Assembly: GCA_963920635.1 (NCBI GenBank) | Contig: OY987300.1 | Span: 58,487,415-58,551,414 of the forward strand | DNA: 64,000 bases | Source of the DNA: Pseudeuparius sepicola | Taxonomy: Eukaryota; Arthropoda; Insecta; Coleoptera; Anthribidae | Reading direction: 5' to 3' | Shown: positions 24,265 to 35,150 of the stretch, piece after piece | How the letters are laid out: the number at the start of each line of letters is the position of its first letter | How positions within the stretch are numbered: position 1 is the first letter of the stretch | The notes under the pieces: generated by a model | Databases searched by the model: none | The model's input: the letters and a program-made list of their open reading frames with translations, nothing else | Told to the model about the DNA's origin: nothing | Position numbers and translations under genes: made by a program

Positions 24265-25050
24265 GTCGCCCAATGCTTCGTACATACAAACCTATGACCA
24301 GCACGGAAAACGTTGCAAGTAAATAGATCCTGAGACAATACAAAAAGCAAAGCAAGAAATGTTGACAAAACAATAAGTATATAAAATATGGCATTCCGTA
24401 CAGTCTGCTCCAACAACATCCAGAAAAGCCAGTTTCCTTAACCTTTATCGAAGTTATATGAGGCAAATTCTTCTAACAACATTAAAAGCGGATTTGCTAA
24501 AGCTGGCCTTATGCGTCGTTATAGAAACCAAGTCTTGAAAATGTTACTAAAAGCACCTCAGCTTACTGAAGATGTCGACAATTTGGAGATGGATCATTTT
24601 TGTAGATCTATTGCGTCAAATGACATAATATGAAGGAACTCAGCGCAAAAAGAGAAGGGTACAAGTGAAAACTAGAAAAATTATACGATTTGAAATGACA
24701 TTGAGAAGTGTGAAGAGGCAGAAGAAGATGACGAAGTATTTGGAAGTGATTCTTTAACGGAAAACAGGACGTAGACTCAACAAAGGAATCCGATAACGAC
24801 GATGTTCCCATTTGCACAAAAATAAAATATCAAATTAGATGACTGGGTATTAGTCGCTTTTAGTGTTGATAGTTCGAAGCCCGGCCCTAGCACTAAATAT
24901 CTTTTTGATAAGTATCTGCAATGTGACAACAGTAAATCATGACCAATTTAAGGGCACTTTTTACAAAAAGCGACTACACGAGAATGTACCCGTTACATTT
25001 ATATTTGGTGGTGTCGAGGACTGTTCTAGCTTTCAATATTTATGAGGAAG
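24265..25050 (+). pseudogene. pogo/Tigger-like transposase remnant (HTH plus C-terminal region)
   Basis: The + strand first reads MLRTYKPMTS and, after decay, KYGIPYSLLQQHPEKPVS, matching the N-terminal HTH of pogo/Tigger transposases, typically 'YGIPxSTLxxHLKG'. About 400 bp later it reads DDWVLVAF-like text (24838 on), SSKPGPSTKYLFDKYLQC, and a KGTFYKKRLHENVPVTFIF-type segment, resembling a pogo C-terminal region. The central DDE core is deleted and stops and frameshifts are frequent. A long-dead, internally deleted copy. Weak similarity, judged by eye. Confidence 0.5.
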
Positions 25051-25257
25051 TCGTTGGGAAACTTGACCCTCTAGAAAAATTTCGACGTTGTTCCATACTT
25101 GTTTTCGTTATTTTTCTGAATAACCATATTGAGTATTATATCGTTGGAAAGCTCTAAAAATGACTGATTTTTTGAGACCATGGCCAACTACTATGGTTTC
25201 TATTTAAAGAACACAATAATGTGTCATATCTCGAAAATGACAGCTGTCACGGAAAGT

Positions 25258-25509
25258 AGGACCGCATTGGGGACACAAATCTTTGCAACTTTGGTACTTA
25301 CACTTTTAATTTAAAGTCACAAACAACGAAGCTAGACGGATTAGAATAAATCGCTGAAATTTGGTTTTATCAAAATATCTAAGCCATGACTTTTTTTAAA
25401 AATTCACAATTTAAATTGGGTCCACAAAACTACAATTCATTTAACCTTCCTTCCATCTCCGCTAGTTTCCGAGAACCCCATACTGATCATCAAAGAAACT
25501 AATCCTGTA
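25258..25509 (-). mobile_element. Half copy of the CAGGGTGAGTTTTT MITE family
   Basis: Shares CCGCATTGGGGACACA, TCCATCTCCGCTAGTTTCCG and CCCCATACTGATCATC with 18364-19034 and 43611-45467. The right end is present (CCTGTA at 25504-25509); the left end is replaced by non-family sequence. Confidence 0.65.
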
Positions 25510-25589
25510 TAGCTTCTTAACTCCTCGCGTTTTATGTTTGTATATTTTTGCTTCATATCATATCACCATATGTTTACTATAAATTATTC

Positions 25590-25665
25590 CGTTTTTTGTT
25601 ATTTTCAATCCTGAAGAAGACTACAAAATTATAGTCGAAACGTTGACATACTTTTATATTATTTT
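25590..25665. mobile_element. Retroelement 3' tail fragment
   Basis: Contains CCTGAAGAAGACTACAAAAT and ATAGTCGAAACGTTGAC, similar in type to the tail of the Penelope-like element at 18.29 kb (in the opposite orientation). Only the tail is present. Low confidence in family. Confidence 0.35.
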
Positions 25666-26439
25666 ATTTATAATATACAAAATATTCACAAAATCTGGTA
25701 TGCTATTGATACGATTTTGTGGTAATTTCCTGTGTTTATAATAAAATGTAGGCCAGGAAATGTAAATTTACATTCCGTATCTAAAACATTCCGCGTAATC
25801 AAGTGTAAATTTGATGTGATTTCACACAAACAAAATGTGAATACTATGTTGTGATTTCGCTTATCGATTTATGAATTTGATGCTTTACATATTGATAAGT
25901 TATTTTGACGTAGTTTCACAAAGTGAAATCTACTTACGGGGTAAATTCTAGTACATAAAATGTGACTGGAGCAATTACATATTTTTATATAATTACACAT
26001 TAATTGATAGGGTTTAATACAAATTCTTTACAATTTATAATGTAAAATTTACAATACCAATAGTTGTTGTAAATTTACCCACGTATGGTAAAGAGGAATG
26101 GTGAAATCGCAATGACTTTAGCCGTCTCAAAAATTCCCAAGGGAATTGGTAACTAGAGAATTTGCTAAATCACTATGCATATTCAAAGCTGTCATTGTTC
26201 GTCGGGAAAGTTTTTAACTATAACAACTTGGTGATATTAATATTGGTCTTCTGCTTATGCGGGACAAAAAAAAAAACACAAAAAAATATATATTTCCATC
26301 CCAAAAACTACGAAATTTTAGATTTTTTTTTAATTTTGGTAAAGGGGTGCTAAATCAAGTACAGTTTAGTCCTCAAGAAATGCAGTTTATCGAGCCCTAT
26401 GAAAAAAAAAATAATCCAGGTCAAATCGCACAATTCATA

Positions 26440-27000
26440 AACTTTTTCTTGAAATCGGCAGTGAAGGGTCTCAAAATCGTCATTAAAAGCTCAGAAATCG
26501 TACAATAATGTAGCCCATTATTGTACGATTTTTTCAATAAGTAGGCCTTGGCGAGATGTAAGCATCAAACGTCAGACTCGGAGCCATGGCCCGTCAAAAG
26601 TGACCAAATATTCAAAACCCGGCCAATAAATCCCATTTAACTTTTCGTACACATTGCGAAATAATTGTTACCTATATAGCAGCGCAATCTATCAGTATAA
26701 TTATTTTAGTAGGTTTGAATATTAATCTATTTTACATGGAGGCAGCACAATAGGCAGCAGTTTGGATTTTCTGTCAGAAAATCGCCATACTTGACCTAGG
26801 TAGAGCGATCCTCAAAGTCAAGCAACGCCGCGCGTAGTCGGTCCATGGACGGATGATCCCTTATGATTATTTGTACCCCTAATAAAACTTTTTTTTTCGA
26901 TTTCAAAAAAATATTATAATATGTACCTCGGCACTGAAGTTCTTTTTATGGCTCATGTGGTTTATTTGCCTCGGCCAGAGGCCTCAGCAACTAAATTCTT
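26440..27000. mobile_element. Non-coding end of the hAT-like element, copy 2
   Basis: Collinear with 7186-7705. It retains the uninterrupted site CGTCATTAAAAGCTCAG and a perfect short hairpin with arms TCGTACAATAATG around a five-base loop. It ends near 27000 (CAACTAAATTCTTCAG) before the outer terminus seen in copy 1. Confidence 0.75.
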
Positions 27001-27724
27001 CAGGGTTTCTTTCATGTCGGTGTACTGTGGGGCCGATAAACATAACTATAGCTAGACAGTAATCTCAGCATTTTTAATTTTTCATATTCAATGCCCTTTG
27101 ATATTTAGCCTTTTATTAAATTGGGTTTCATAAAAGTAAAATAAAATTAATGGTCTCAACTGACTATTTGTTTCTGTAGATAGTAAGGTTTATCCGACAT
27201 TTTCTGAAGACAAACACCTTGATTCTAAAATAACGGACCTGCAGCTGTTCTAATGAAGAAGTGAGTTCTACAGTGTTTTCTACCTGAAATCTATGCCATG
27301 CGTTAACTATCAGCATTCTTTCCGTCCTCGTACCTCCTTGGTCTGTCCTGACTTGGTCTTTCGCCGACCAAACCTAAATTGTTTACCGACCAGCTAACCG
27401 TCTGGCTCCATTCGATACACACACACACTCCACAAAGCCAATAATTTTTATTGTCGATCTACCTAATTAAATTTATTCAAATGGCGTTTATACGGCACCA
27501 TGAGAAGCTGAAAAGGTCTTTGTTGCTAATATGTTGCCTTTGTGGGTCGGTGTAAATGCTGATTAAAAGTCACCGGTCGTAATTAGGCTATGTCACGTCA
27601 AACGGTTTAAAGTAAAGTATACAATTTACAAACTTGCTCTAGCATGGCTCTGTTGCTCTGTTTACTTATGACATTTACCGGTGGGGGGGGGGGGGGCCTT
27701 CTCAAACTGTCCTGGCAGATTGGT
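27000..27724. other. No gene; includes a possible conserved element and a G14 run
   Basis: A 14-base G run is at 27683-27696. Segment 27420-27620 has mixed composition with several homeodomain-type TAATT/ATTA sites (CTAATTAAATTTATTC, GTAATTAGGC) and may be a conserved intronic element. No ORF of note. Confidence 0.35.
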
Positions 27725-28038
27725 TAATGGTATGATGTATGGTCTTCTCTACGTTACAATAATTGCTGACTAAATTGTCAACTTCGTTTACTGATCTATA
27801 ACTAAGCCTATACAATAATTCGTAAAGGTAAATCTGCTAATGTTATGATGTATGGTCTTTTTACATTACAATTATTATTGTAATGACTAAATTGTCAAAT
27901 AGGTTGTCTGACTATAACAACTGACCTAAGCCTACAATAATCCGTAAGGGCAATTCTGCTAATATTATGATGTGTGGTCTTCTTCATGGTACAACTGTAA
28001 TGACTAAACTGTCAAATACCTTGTCTGATTAAATCTTA
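27725..28038. repeat. Tandem repeat, period about 113-121 bp, 2.7 units
   Basis: The segment TATGATGT(A/G)TGGTCTT recurs at 27731, 27844 and 27965, each followed by ACAAT... GACTAAATTGTCAA-type sequence and TAAGCCTA. The third unit is cut short where the next element begins at 28039. Confidence 0.75.
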
Positions 28039-28310
28039 ACACATTGGGGCCAACATTGGCGCCAACGTTGGCTAGTGTTTGTGCTGTTGCTTCAGGATAT
28101 ATACATATTGCGTCTAACATATCAGTTGAATTTGTACAGAGTCAACATAAACATGTCTGATGATACTGAAACTGCCGTCGTTGCGTGCCAATGTGTGTTA
28201 ATGTGTGACTCGCTTCGGAGAGGCACTAGGAAAAATGTTCGCGGCAACGCTATTTTGTCTATCCAAACGTTGGACGCACTTTGTTGGCGACAATATTGGC
28301 CCCAATGTGT
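28039..28310. mobile_element. Short TIR element (ACACATTGGGGCCAAC ends)
   Basis: Inverted ends ACACATTGGGGCCAACATTG and the complement of ACACATTGGGGCCAATATTG, 272 bp. An 82-codon frame (28075-28323) crosses it, starting upstream of a MSDDTETAVV segment; no family is recognised, though a fragment of a PIF/Harbinger-type N-terminus is conceivable. No clear target duplication. Confidence 0.55.
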
Positions 28311-28323
28311 GGAGCCGGAGTAA

Positions 28324-29456
28324 ATTAAGCCTAAGCCATTATCGCCTACAACTAAGTATATGGGTCTAAAGTTGGTATTGACAGAGATCTAATAAAACAA
28401 ATAAATAGAAAATATGAGCTGCATGGGGCTTATAAATAAGGTAATACAATTGCAGAAAGTCCAGTATTGGATAATAGTATTTTTAAGTGGGATAATTCTA
28501 CATAAACGCCTTCTGGTTATTTCCAATATAATCTGTTGTAAAAGTAAAAGCTGCACGCTAAACCTCTCGTTAACGGACGTCGATATTAGATAGTATCACT
28601 TCAATAAAAACAAACTAGGTACACCGTAAATTTGATACTGCGGATATAATTTTCTTAGATTAATACCGGATATTTCAGTTTCAATACAGAATGGGAGCTC
28701 CTGTGCATACGTCAATATTTGTTGCTAATTAATTTTTAGAAAAGAATAAATTGCAATATGTCAAGTCGTACCTACACTTCATATTCTGCCATAATATAAT
28801 CAATTCTGTTTTGCCCAAATAAATAAGAATATGAAAACAATGTTATATGCTGCAAAGCAGAATCATCTATAACTAAAAATTATAAAAAGTCGAGCTTACC
28901 TCTAATATGGAACTGAACTAGGGGCCCTCATATCCTACAGGTGACTATGTATAAAAAGCAGGTTATTACCATATTAATGTTAAAGCTATAAAAAATTCCT
29001 ATTACAACCCATTACAAGAAATGTAATTAATTTCAAAATTGTAGTGGATTTATTTCATGTGCGACATAAATATTCAAATTTATGGTGATGCCTACAAGCA
29101 ATTTATCATTTCTTGATAATATATCATCACGTCCAATAATTATGAAATTTAAATTTTTGTTGGCTTCAGGGCTGAATTTACCTTGTTTTAATATTTTGAA
29201 ACAAATTTTTACCTACTCACGGCCGCGAAATGTATCACGTAATGAATTATAAAAGACGAATATTTTTGACTATGTGTCGTCTTGCCATTAAACATTATTA
29301 TGGAACGTGCCGAAACTATCATAAACTCTTTATGTAGGTAAGGCAAAATTATGACCCAAGATCACAAAAGTAAGGCCAGATCATATTGACATACACCTAG
29401 TATATAGAGATGGAAAGTTCTCGAGATCGCAAAAATGGAGAATACAAAAAGAAACT
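28324..29456. other. No gene recognised
   Basis: AT-rich sequence without long ORFs, identifiable repeats or RNA genes. Confidence 0.5.
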
Positions 29457-31256
29457 TAACGGCTTCATGAGACTACAAATTTCGGCATCTGGTAACGTCA
29501 TACCAGCATCCAAGGTCTAAAATGGATGTGCCGATGTTTCACATTTGAATCGTTCGAGGAGGAAGACTACGAAATCTCTGTTGCCCGTTATTAAGTTCAT
29601 CACGGCAGCCAAATCCTTGTTGATGTCCACAAAGTTGGAAGATACAGTGGTGAATGGCCGGCCAATGAGTCTGTTTCCTGTGTCGCTTCTTCTTCACATT
29701 CATTTCGTTGTTTTCTAGATTTAACACCAGCCTCACTTGTTACTGTTGGTGTTTACTATGTTTTGTGAAATTTAGGTTCTGGTACTTTCAGCTTGATGCA
29801 CCTGCAAGTCAGGGGAGACTCGTGAGTTGTTGTAGAGATCGGGGTGGATAGTCCCGCAGTCGAAAATTTTTCGGAGTGCTACGCACAAACTAACTTTTAT
29901 GATTTTTTATGTTTTTGACTTTTTTAAATAAAGCAAAGAAAGATATATACCTTGAGATATCCATTAAACAATTACTATGAAAAATAATACCTAATAGTGA
30001 GTTAATTCAGAGGATAATTCACTCACCTTTTAGAAATTCAGTAATTATTTTCAATCGTGTACACCACAACTGATTTTCTTGAAATTTTGGATACCTCCCC
30101 TATCTTCGAGATCCCTACAAACTCGAATCCGGCCTTGATTTTTCCGGGTCGGACGTAGTTTTCGAGAAAATTAATTTTCAAATTTCCTTTTGACATCCCG
30201 GTTTTTTCGACGATATTTTGTGGTTGTAATCGGGATGAATTTTTACTGTGCGCATCGAAACTTCGCGAAAACCCGCGGAAAATTTTGAGATATTTTTGCC
30301 GTGTTTACGTGCGCTATTGTCGCCCATGCTGGACATTCGGCGCGCGCCGACGTACTCTCTCTTCTCTACTTTATTACTCTCTACTCTACTTACGCCTATG
30401 GAGGCGGTTTCACATAGCACTCGACTGCGATCGCATTGACTGTTTGGTGAGCGTGGTTCCGCGGACAAGCGAATATCGATGTGATCGGAATACACTGTTA
30501 TCGCAGATACTGTGATAACTAGAGATATTTCTAATTTTCAGATGAAAAAATGTAATATCTAATCGAATTGTATCGATACAATTCTACTGCTTAATAAAGA
30601 CGTTTTCATCCAATACCTTTTCTTCTTATATTTACGTCTAATATTTAACATTAACTATTTTTAAACAAAAAGCACATACAATTTTCTTTTATTCGGCGCC
30701 ATTTTGTAACTACTACTGTCAACACACTTCGAAATACTACATAACATGATTGGTATGTGAAACTGCCGCTTAAAAGCATACATTGTGAATGGTCGGCCGT
30801 CGACGATTTCGTCACCTACTTGTCTCCTTTCGGTCTCAGAGCGGGCGCGTATGCTGTTGTCTCTGTTTCACTTGCAATGCATTTATCTTTGTCGATTGCC
30901 GCATATTAACCAGGTCAATTTAAATACGGCCAGGCGGCAGCACATAGGAATGAATTAATTATTATTAGACATAAACATTTAACAAATTTTGAAATAAATT
31001 AGGTGGGTCATTGACCAAATGACATTATGGAGGAGCCGCGCCTGCTGCAAGTGCATGTTCCACTATTATAACCGCTACCATTTCGGTTTGAGTCGTTTGA
31101 GAGGGTTATGGCTGCCGTGATGAACCTAATAAAAGAACAGCTGTCGTAGTCGACCTTCTCGAACGATTCAAAAATGAAACACCTTGAAAGACCTTGGATG
31201 CTGCTAGGTATGATATTACCAGATGCTGTAATTTTTAGTCTCATGAAGCCGTTAAC
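29457..31256. repeat. Inverted repeat pair flanking a GC-richer centre
   Basis: About 130 bp at 29457-29640 recurs inverted at 31100-31256 (shared: CTTCATGAGACTA, CCAAGGTCT, ATCGTTCGAG, and GGCTGCCGTGATGAA in the opposite sense). Between them, 30090-30480 is richer in GC, with GGCGCGCGCC and repeated CTCTACTTT/CTCTAC. This could be one old composite DNA transposon, or two copies of a repeat in opposite orientation. Confidence 0.5.
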
Positions 31257-31990
31257 TTTTTTTTTTGTAAAAAAACTATTGGGTACGTGAAATTTTATTA
31301 TCTTTTTAAAATGGAGAATGTTCTAGGGAATATTCTCGATTTTTTTTAATTTTCTAAAAACGAGCCTTTTAAATGCATGCAATGGTAATAGGGGGTACTA
31401 ACGTATTAAAATGTTATACATTTAAAGTTATTACATTCAAAAAAATGTTTTATTTCAAATGGCAACACGGTAACAAAATAAACACGAAATTAATAATATA
31501 GCCTTAAAACAAAACCAGAAACCGACCTTGGGCGCTATGAGAATATTCTATACTAATTATTTAGTAATTAATTAATTCTTATATTCGCGAAAATATTCTC
31601 GTTCTCAATCAATTGTTTTGAGAATATTCTCTCTTTACACTTACGTAGACCTGCCCCTTTCTTTTTTTTTAGACAATTACTTTACTGCACGTGCCTCGCA
31701 TGACCTACAATGGATATTTTTTTATCTGGTGTATTTCAATGTTAGTTTATTTGAAAGATTTTTCAAAAAATACGTCCATTTGGACCTATAAAATAAATAA
31801 TTTTAAGCTCAACTACCCGCTGTCGTTGGTATCAACCCGTCTATGCAGTCTAAACACGAATAGCGTACAGTTAAAACGTCATTGAAGATAGCTAACAACA
31901 AAGTACTGCTAAATACCGTACCGTGCTATCACGACTTGTTATCTTCTTATTTTTTTATAATCTGTAAAAGTTTTTTTACTGTATCTACAA
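31257..31990. other. No gene recognised
   Basis: AT-rich with chance ORFs only. Confidence 0.45.
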
Positions 31991-32580
31991 AACAAAATAG
32001 TTATTTATGTACCAAGGCACTGAAGTTCAACTTTTTATGACTCATGTGGAGTTTAGAAATAAACCACATGAGTCATAAAAAGAACTTCAGTGCCGAGGTC
32101 CATATTATATTTTTTTTGAAATCGAAAAAAAAATGTTTTATTAGGCAAGAAAATAATAATTAGGGATCACCCGTCCACGAACCGACTACGCGCGGCGTTG
32201 CTTGACTTTGCCGATCGCTCTACCTAGGACAAGTATAATGATGTACGGCACCTTCTGACAGAAAAACCAAACTGCTGCTTCTTGTGCAGCCTACACAACA
32301 AATCTATTGATTTTCAAATTTACTAAAATATGTATACTGAAGGATTGCGCTTCTATAGGAAACAATTTCGCAATGTGTACGAAAAGCTAAATGAGCCTTT
32401 ATCGGCCGGGTTTTGAATATTTGGTCACTTTTGACGGGCGATTTCTCCGCGTCTGACGTTTGATGTTTACATCTCGCCAAGGCCTACTTATTGAAAAAAT
32501 CGTACAATAATGGGCTACATTATTGTACGATTTCTGTGCTTTTAATGACGATTTTGGGACATTTTAATGCCGATTTCAAG
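31990..32580. mobile_element. Non-coding end of the hAT-like element, copy 3 (inverted)
   Basis: Reverse-complement relative of 7186-7740. Begins ATAGTTATTTATGTACC, then GGCACTGAAGTTCAAC, the facing palindrome, the CCTAGGACAAG segment and the TCGTACAATAATG hairpin, ending near GACGATTTTGGGACATTTTA. The outer sequence ATAGTTATTTATGTAC is also present at 62206 and, inverted, at 7737-7752. Confidence 0.75.
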
Positions 32581-32599
32581 AAAAATATTTTATTACATT

Positions 32600-33383
32600 T
32601 CTTTTTTCGATAATTGGCCAATATTTGTCCCCTGCTACAATTTCCCAAGTTTATGCGTATAGGTTGAGGAACACCCTATACACTTAAACCTGCATGCCTA
32701 CAAAAAATAATTACAGAGGCCTTGTATATATGTATAAATTGGCCACTTTCTGTTTTTCTTATCGTAAACAACTTAGTGTAGGCAAAATTTATTTTTTTTA
32801 ATGGCATGATATGATGGTTTTTCATTTTTTATACACATACAGGTACCGCTTCTTTCTGAATATCGGACTACAAAATTGCAAAGGGGTAAAGAAAAAGTTA
32901 ACCCGCATAAACTATCTAAGTTCGACCAGTCAATAATCCAATTCTTAGCGAGTTTTTGCCAAGGAAATCTGTTGATGGCATCTGTAGCTATCAATAATTA
33001 CAAACATCGTTTGTTGCCAGTTGTCTGAGTTTGTTCAGTTTTGTAGAATATTTTTTTTAATAATTTGGAAACGTTACACCCTTCATTAAAATGTCGATCC
33101 TATGATTCTGGCATAACTTTGAGATAGTGTATAACTCTTTACAAAATGAACAAAGTGGAAATAACTGACAAACTATGTTTCTAATTGCTATAGGTACAGA
33201 TGTCAACAATTTACTACTTATAGAAACTGGTAAGGAACTGTTTCAAAGTTTGAAAAAATAAGCCGTAAATATGTTCCCTGAGAAAATTCAACAATCTAAT
33301 GATAAAAAATTGCTATTTATACATAACACTGCCGAGCTTCTACCTATATTTATTAATTTGTATTCGTTTAATTTGTTTCTATT
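32600..33383. other. Repeat-poor sequence upstream of the Dfd exon
   Basis: No recognisable transposon, gene or RNA. It is the last part of the intron before the branch point of the Dfd acceptor. Confidence 0.5.
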
Positions 33384-33409
33384 CTAAACTTATTTCTCTC
33401 TTGTTCCAG
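33384..33409 (+). other. Intron 3' splice site of Dfd
   Basis: A pyrimidine-rich tract (TTATTTCTCTCTTGTTCCAG) ends in AG at 33408-33409, with a plausible branch-point CTAAAC at about 33384. Splicing here puts the homeodomain in frame with NGTFAPG just upstream, matching the position of the conserved insect Hox intron between YPWM and the homeobox. The preceding exon must end in phase to supply the first base of the split codon; GCA (Ala) would fit other Dfd proteins. Confidence 0.88.
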
Positions 33410-34002
33410 CAAATGGCACGTTCGCTCCAGGCATGGAACCCAAGCGCCAGCGCACTGCATACACCCGCCATCAACTCCTCGAGTTAGAAAAAGAATTTTA
33501 CTCCAACCGCTACCTAACCCGAAGGCGTCGCATCGAGATCGCCCATATGCTCGTTCTTTCAGAACGCCAGATCAAAATCTGGTTCCAGAACCGCCGAATG
33601 AAGTGGAAGAAAGAAAACAAACTGCCCAACACAAAGAACGTTCGTAGAAAAACAAATCCTGCAGGCGTAACTACAACTACACCCTCTAAAGGTAGTGCAA
33701 AATCCAGAGGGAAGGCCCAAGGGGCCGCAGCCCAGGACAAAAGAAAGAATGGCTCACGAGAGATGGACGGACTTGATGAGAACATGTTGGACATGTCGCT
33801 AACCGGCAGCGGAGGAGCTGTTCATGCGCTTAGCCACTCCCACGCTCACCCCATGCCGCACCATGGCGGAATGCTCCACGCAGACCCAGCAGGTATGCAT
33901 TTAGGGGCAATGGGGACTATGGCCCCTTTGGCTCCCTCCCCAGGCTGCCAGGCACCTCCTCAGACCACCATTAAGTCAGATTACGGGCTCACGGCACTGT
34001 AA
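33410..34002 (+). CDS. Dfd: Deformed (Hox4) terminal coding exon with homeobox
   Basis: Homeodomain transcription factor of the Hox4/Deformed class, a nuclear protein that specifies mandibular and maxillary segments in insects. Only the last coding exon is here. It opens after an acceptor AG with two bases of a split codon, then encodes NGTFAPG followed by [10 protein letters not shown]. The ATG at 33433 is therefore an internal methionine, not the start. The 60-residue homeodomain lies at 33439-33618 and carries W48, F49, Q50, N51 and R53 of the recognition helix. The residues after it (KLPNTKNV, then a lysine/arginine-rich stretch with NPAG) and the C-terminal SDYGLTAL are, from memory, Deformed-like and separate it from Scr and other Hox genes. 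A His-rich stretch ([10 protein letters not shown]) is near the C-terminus. TAA is at 34000-34002. The N-terminal exon with the YPWM motif is missing and presumably lies upstream of the window. Compared with the usual insect Dfd homeodomain as I remember it, L13, Y21, S22, M37 and E59 look changed. Confidence 0.95.
33439..33618 (+). other. Dfd: Homeobox (60-codon homeodomain)
   Basis: Encodes a complete homeodomain: basic N-terminal arm (PKRQRTAY), helix 1 (LLELEKEF), the [12 protein letters not shown] helix 2 region, and helix 3 ([17 protein letters not shown]). Gln50 and Asn51 give the standard Antennapedia-type TAAT-binding surface. There is no frameshift or stop. It lies wholly within one exon. 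Confidence 0.97.
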
Positions 34003-35150
34003 TTGGGAGTTTTCGCACTAGACGTTCTAATTTCATGTAAGGTATGAAGTTTGCGGAAACTCCCAAACCGACAAAGTGAAAGGTGTGTATGCTACGTGAC
34101 ACAACGACAATACGAAGCACTGCTCCGCTCTTCCGCTGTGTAAACGTACCGAGTTGATTTTACAGGCTTTCGAGACTTGCGAATAGATTTTCGCTGGTGC
34201 GGGTGTACTAAATTATTTCCAGTTGCTAATCAGTTGCGTGACAATTTATTTAAAATTAAGTAAATTCTTCAAGATAAATTGATATTCTTATATGGGCAGC
34301 GGAGGGAGTCTTTAGAGCGTTGGCATAAGCCCACGTCTAACAAATTTCGTTAAGAGGCGAATATGAGTGTGCGGTTAATTTTATGTACATGTAATTTTTA
34401 TGTTCTTCGATATTTTATTTGGGTTATGTTTGTTTTTAGGTGTACTAACGAAAATTGTTGGATTTTTCTGAAAACCAACCGTTATAAATGTGCATCTTTA
34501 ACTTAGCAAACAATAGTGGAAAAGATATTAAGAATATTACGTCAACTTATTTTTGGATTTTAGTAGTGTGGTTGCACCTAAATGTAGGTATGCAAGTTGG
34601 TGATTAGGTTCTATAAATAATTCAGTGTTTTGTATTATTGTAAATATCGTAATGTAAATATAATGGTAAAATTACTTAATCTAGTCGTCAAAAGAATGAA
34701 TCAATTAAGAATATTTTAAACGAAGACATCCTTGGATATGTTTTTAAATATTTGTGCGCTTTAGGCAGCTGCACGAAGTTTTCTTAGAACGTTTGGTTTT
34801 CAGTTTAGAAAATTTATTTCGTGCCATTTTAGATAGGGATTGTTTTGTTACCTTAGATTTGTTATATAATTATATAAATTTGGCCTCAAATACATGTTCG
34901 ACATATATTATACATCATATTTAAAAATCTTCTTTACTGCGTTATATTTATGCACTAGCAATTTCTCATCTCAGGGTATAGATACTTTTTTAAATTATTT
35001 TTCTTTGTTTGACTTAGAACATCCATACAATATTGTGCATGTATTTTTCAGCAGGTTAAAAAGCCCAGTGTGATCCTAAGAGAGTTTAAGTTCTGTAGGT
35101 ATAGATATTGTATATATTAATATTAGAAATAAAGATGTATACTTCTATTA
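34003..35150 (+). other. Probable Dfd 3' UTR
   Basis: AT-rich non-coding sequence directly after the Dfd stop codon, free of recognisable transposons and of long ORFs. The first canonical AATAAA after the stop is at 35128-35133, so cleavage is expected shortly after, near 35145-35155. The end is inferred; longer isoforms are possible. Confidence 0.55.
35128..35133 (+). other. Polyadenylation signal AATAAA (candidate for Dfd)
   Basis: Canonical hexamer about 1.1 kb after the Dfd stop, followed by a T-containing stretch. I saw no earlier AATAAA in the 3' region. In AT-rich DNA this motif also arises by chance. Confidence 0.45.

Larger units (their letters stand above)
1..33409 (+). other. Dfd intron (3' part), at least 33.4 kb
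   Basis: No homeobox-gene exon, YPWM-encoding sequence or other host exon was found on either strand left of the Dfd acceptor. This span is therefore interpreted as the intron that ends at 33409, opened by a donor site outside the window. It is filled with transposon remnants, listed separately. An undetected small exon or non-coding RNA cannot be excluded. Confidence 0.6.

Noticed and set aside
24164..24466. 100-codon hydrophobic ORF on the minus strand
   Set aside because: It is the antisense of the pogo-like HTH remnant; hydrophobicity reflects A/T-rich codons read backwards.
31691..31885. Short + ORF with an aromatic-rich start
   Set aside because: No domain and no homologous copy; length expected by chance.
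33299..33487. 62-codon + frame overlapping the Dfd acceptor
   Set aside because: It runs through the intron and splice site out of frame with the homeodomain.
33510..33794. 94-codon open frame on the minus strand across the Dfd homeobox
   Set aside because: It is antisense to the clearly coding homeobox, with no recognisable domain; a by-product of codon bias.
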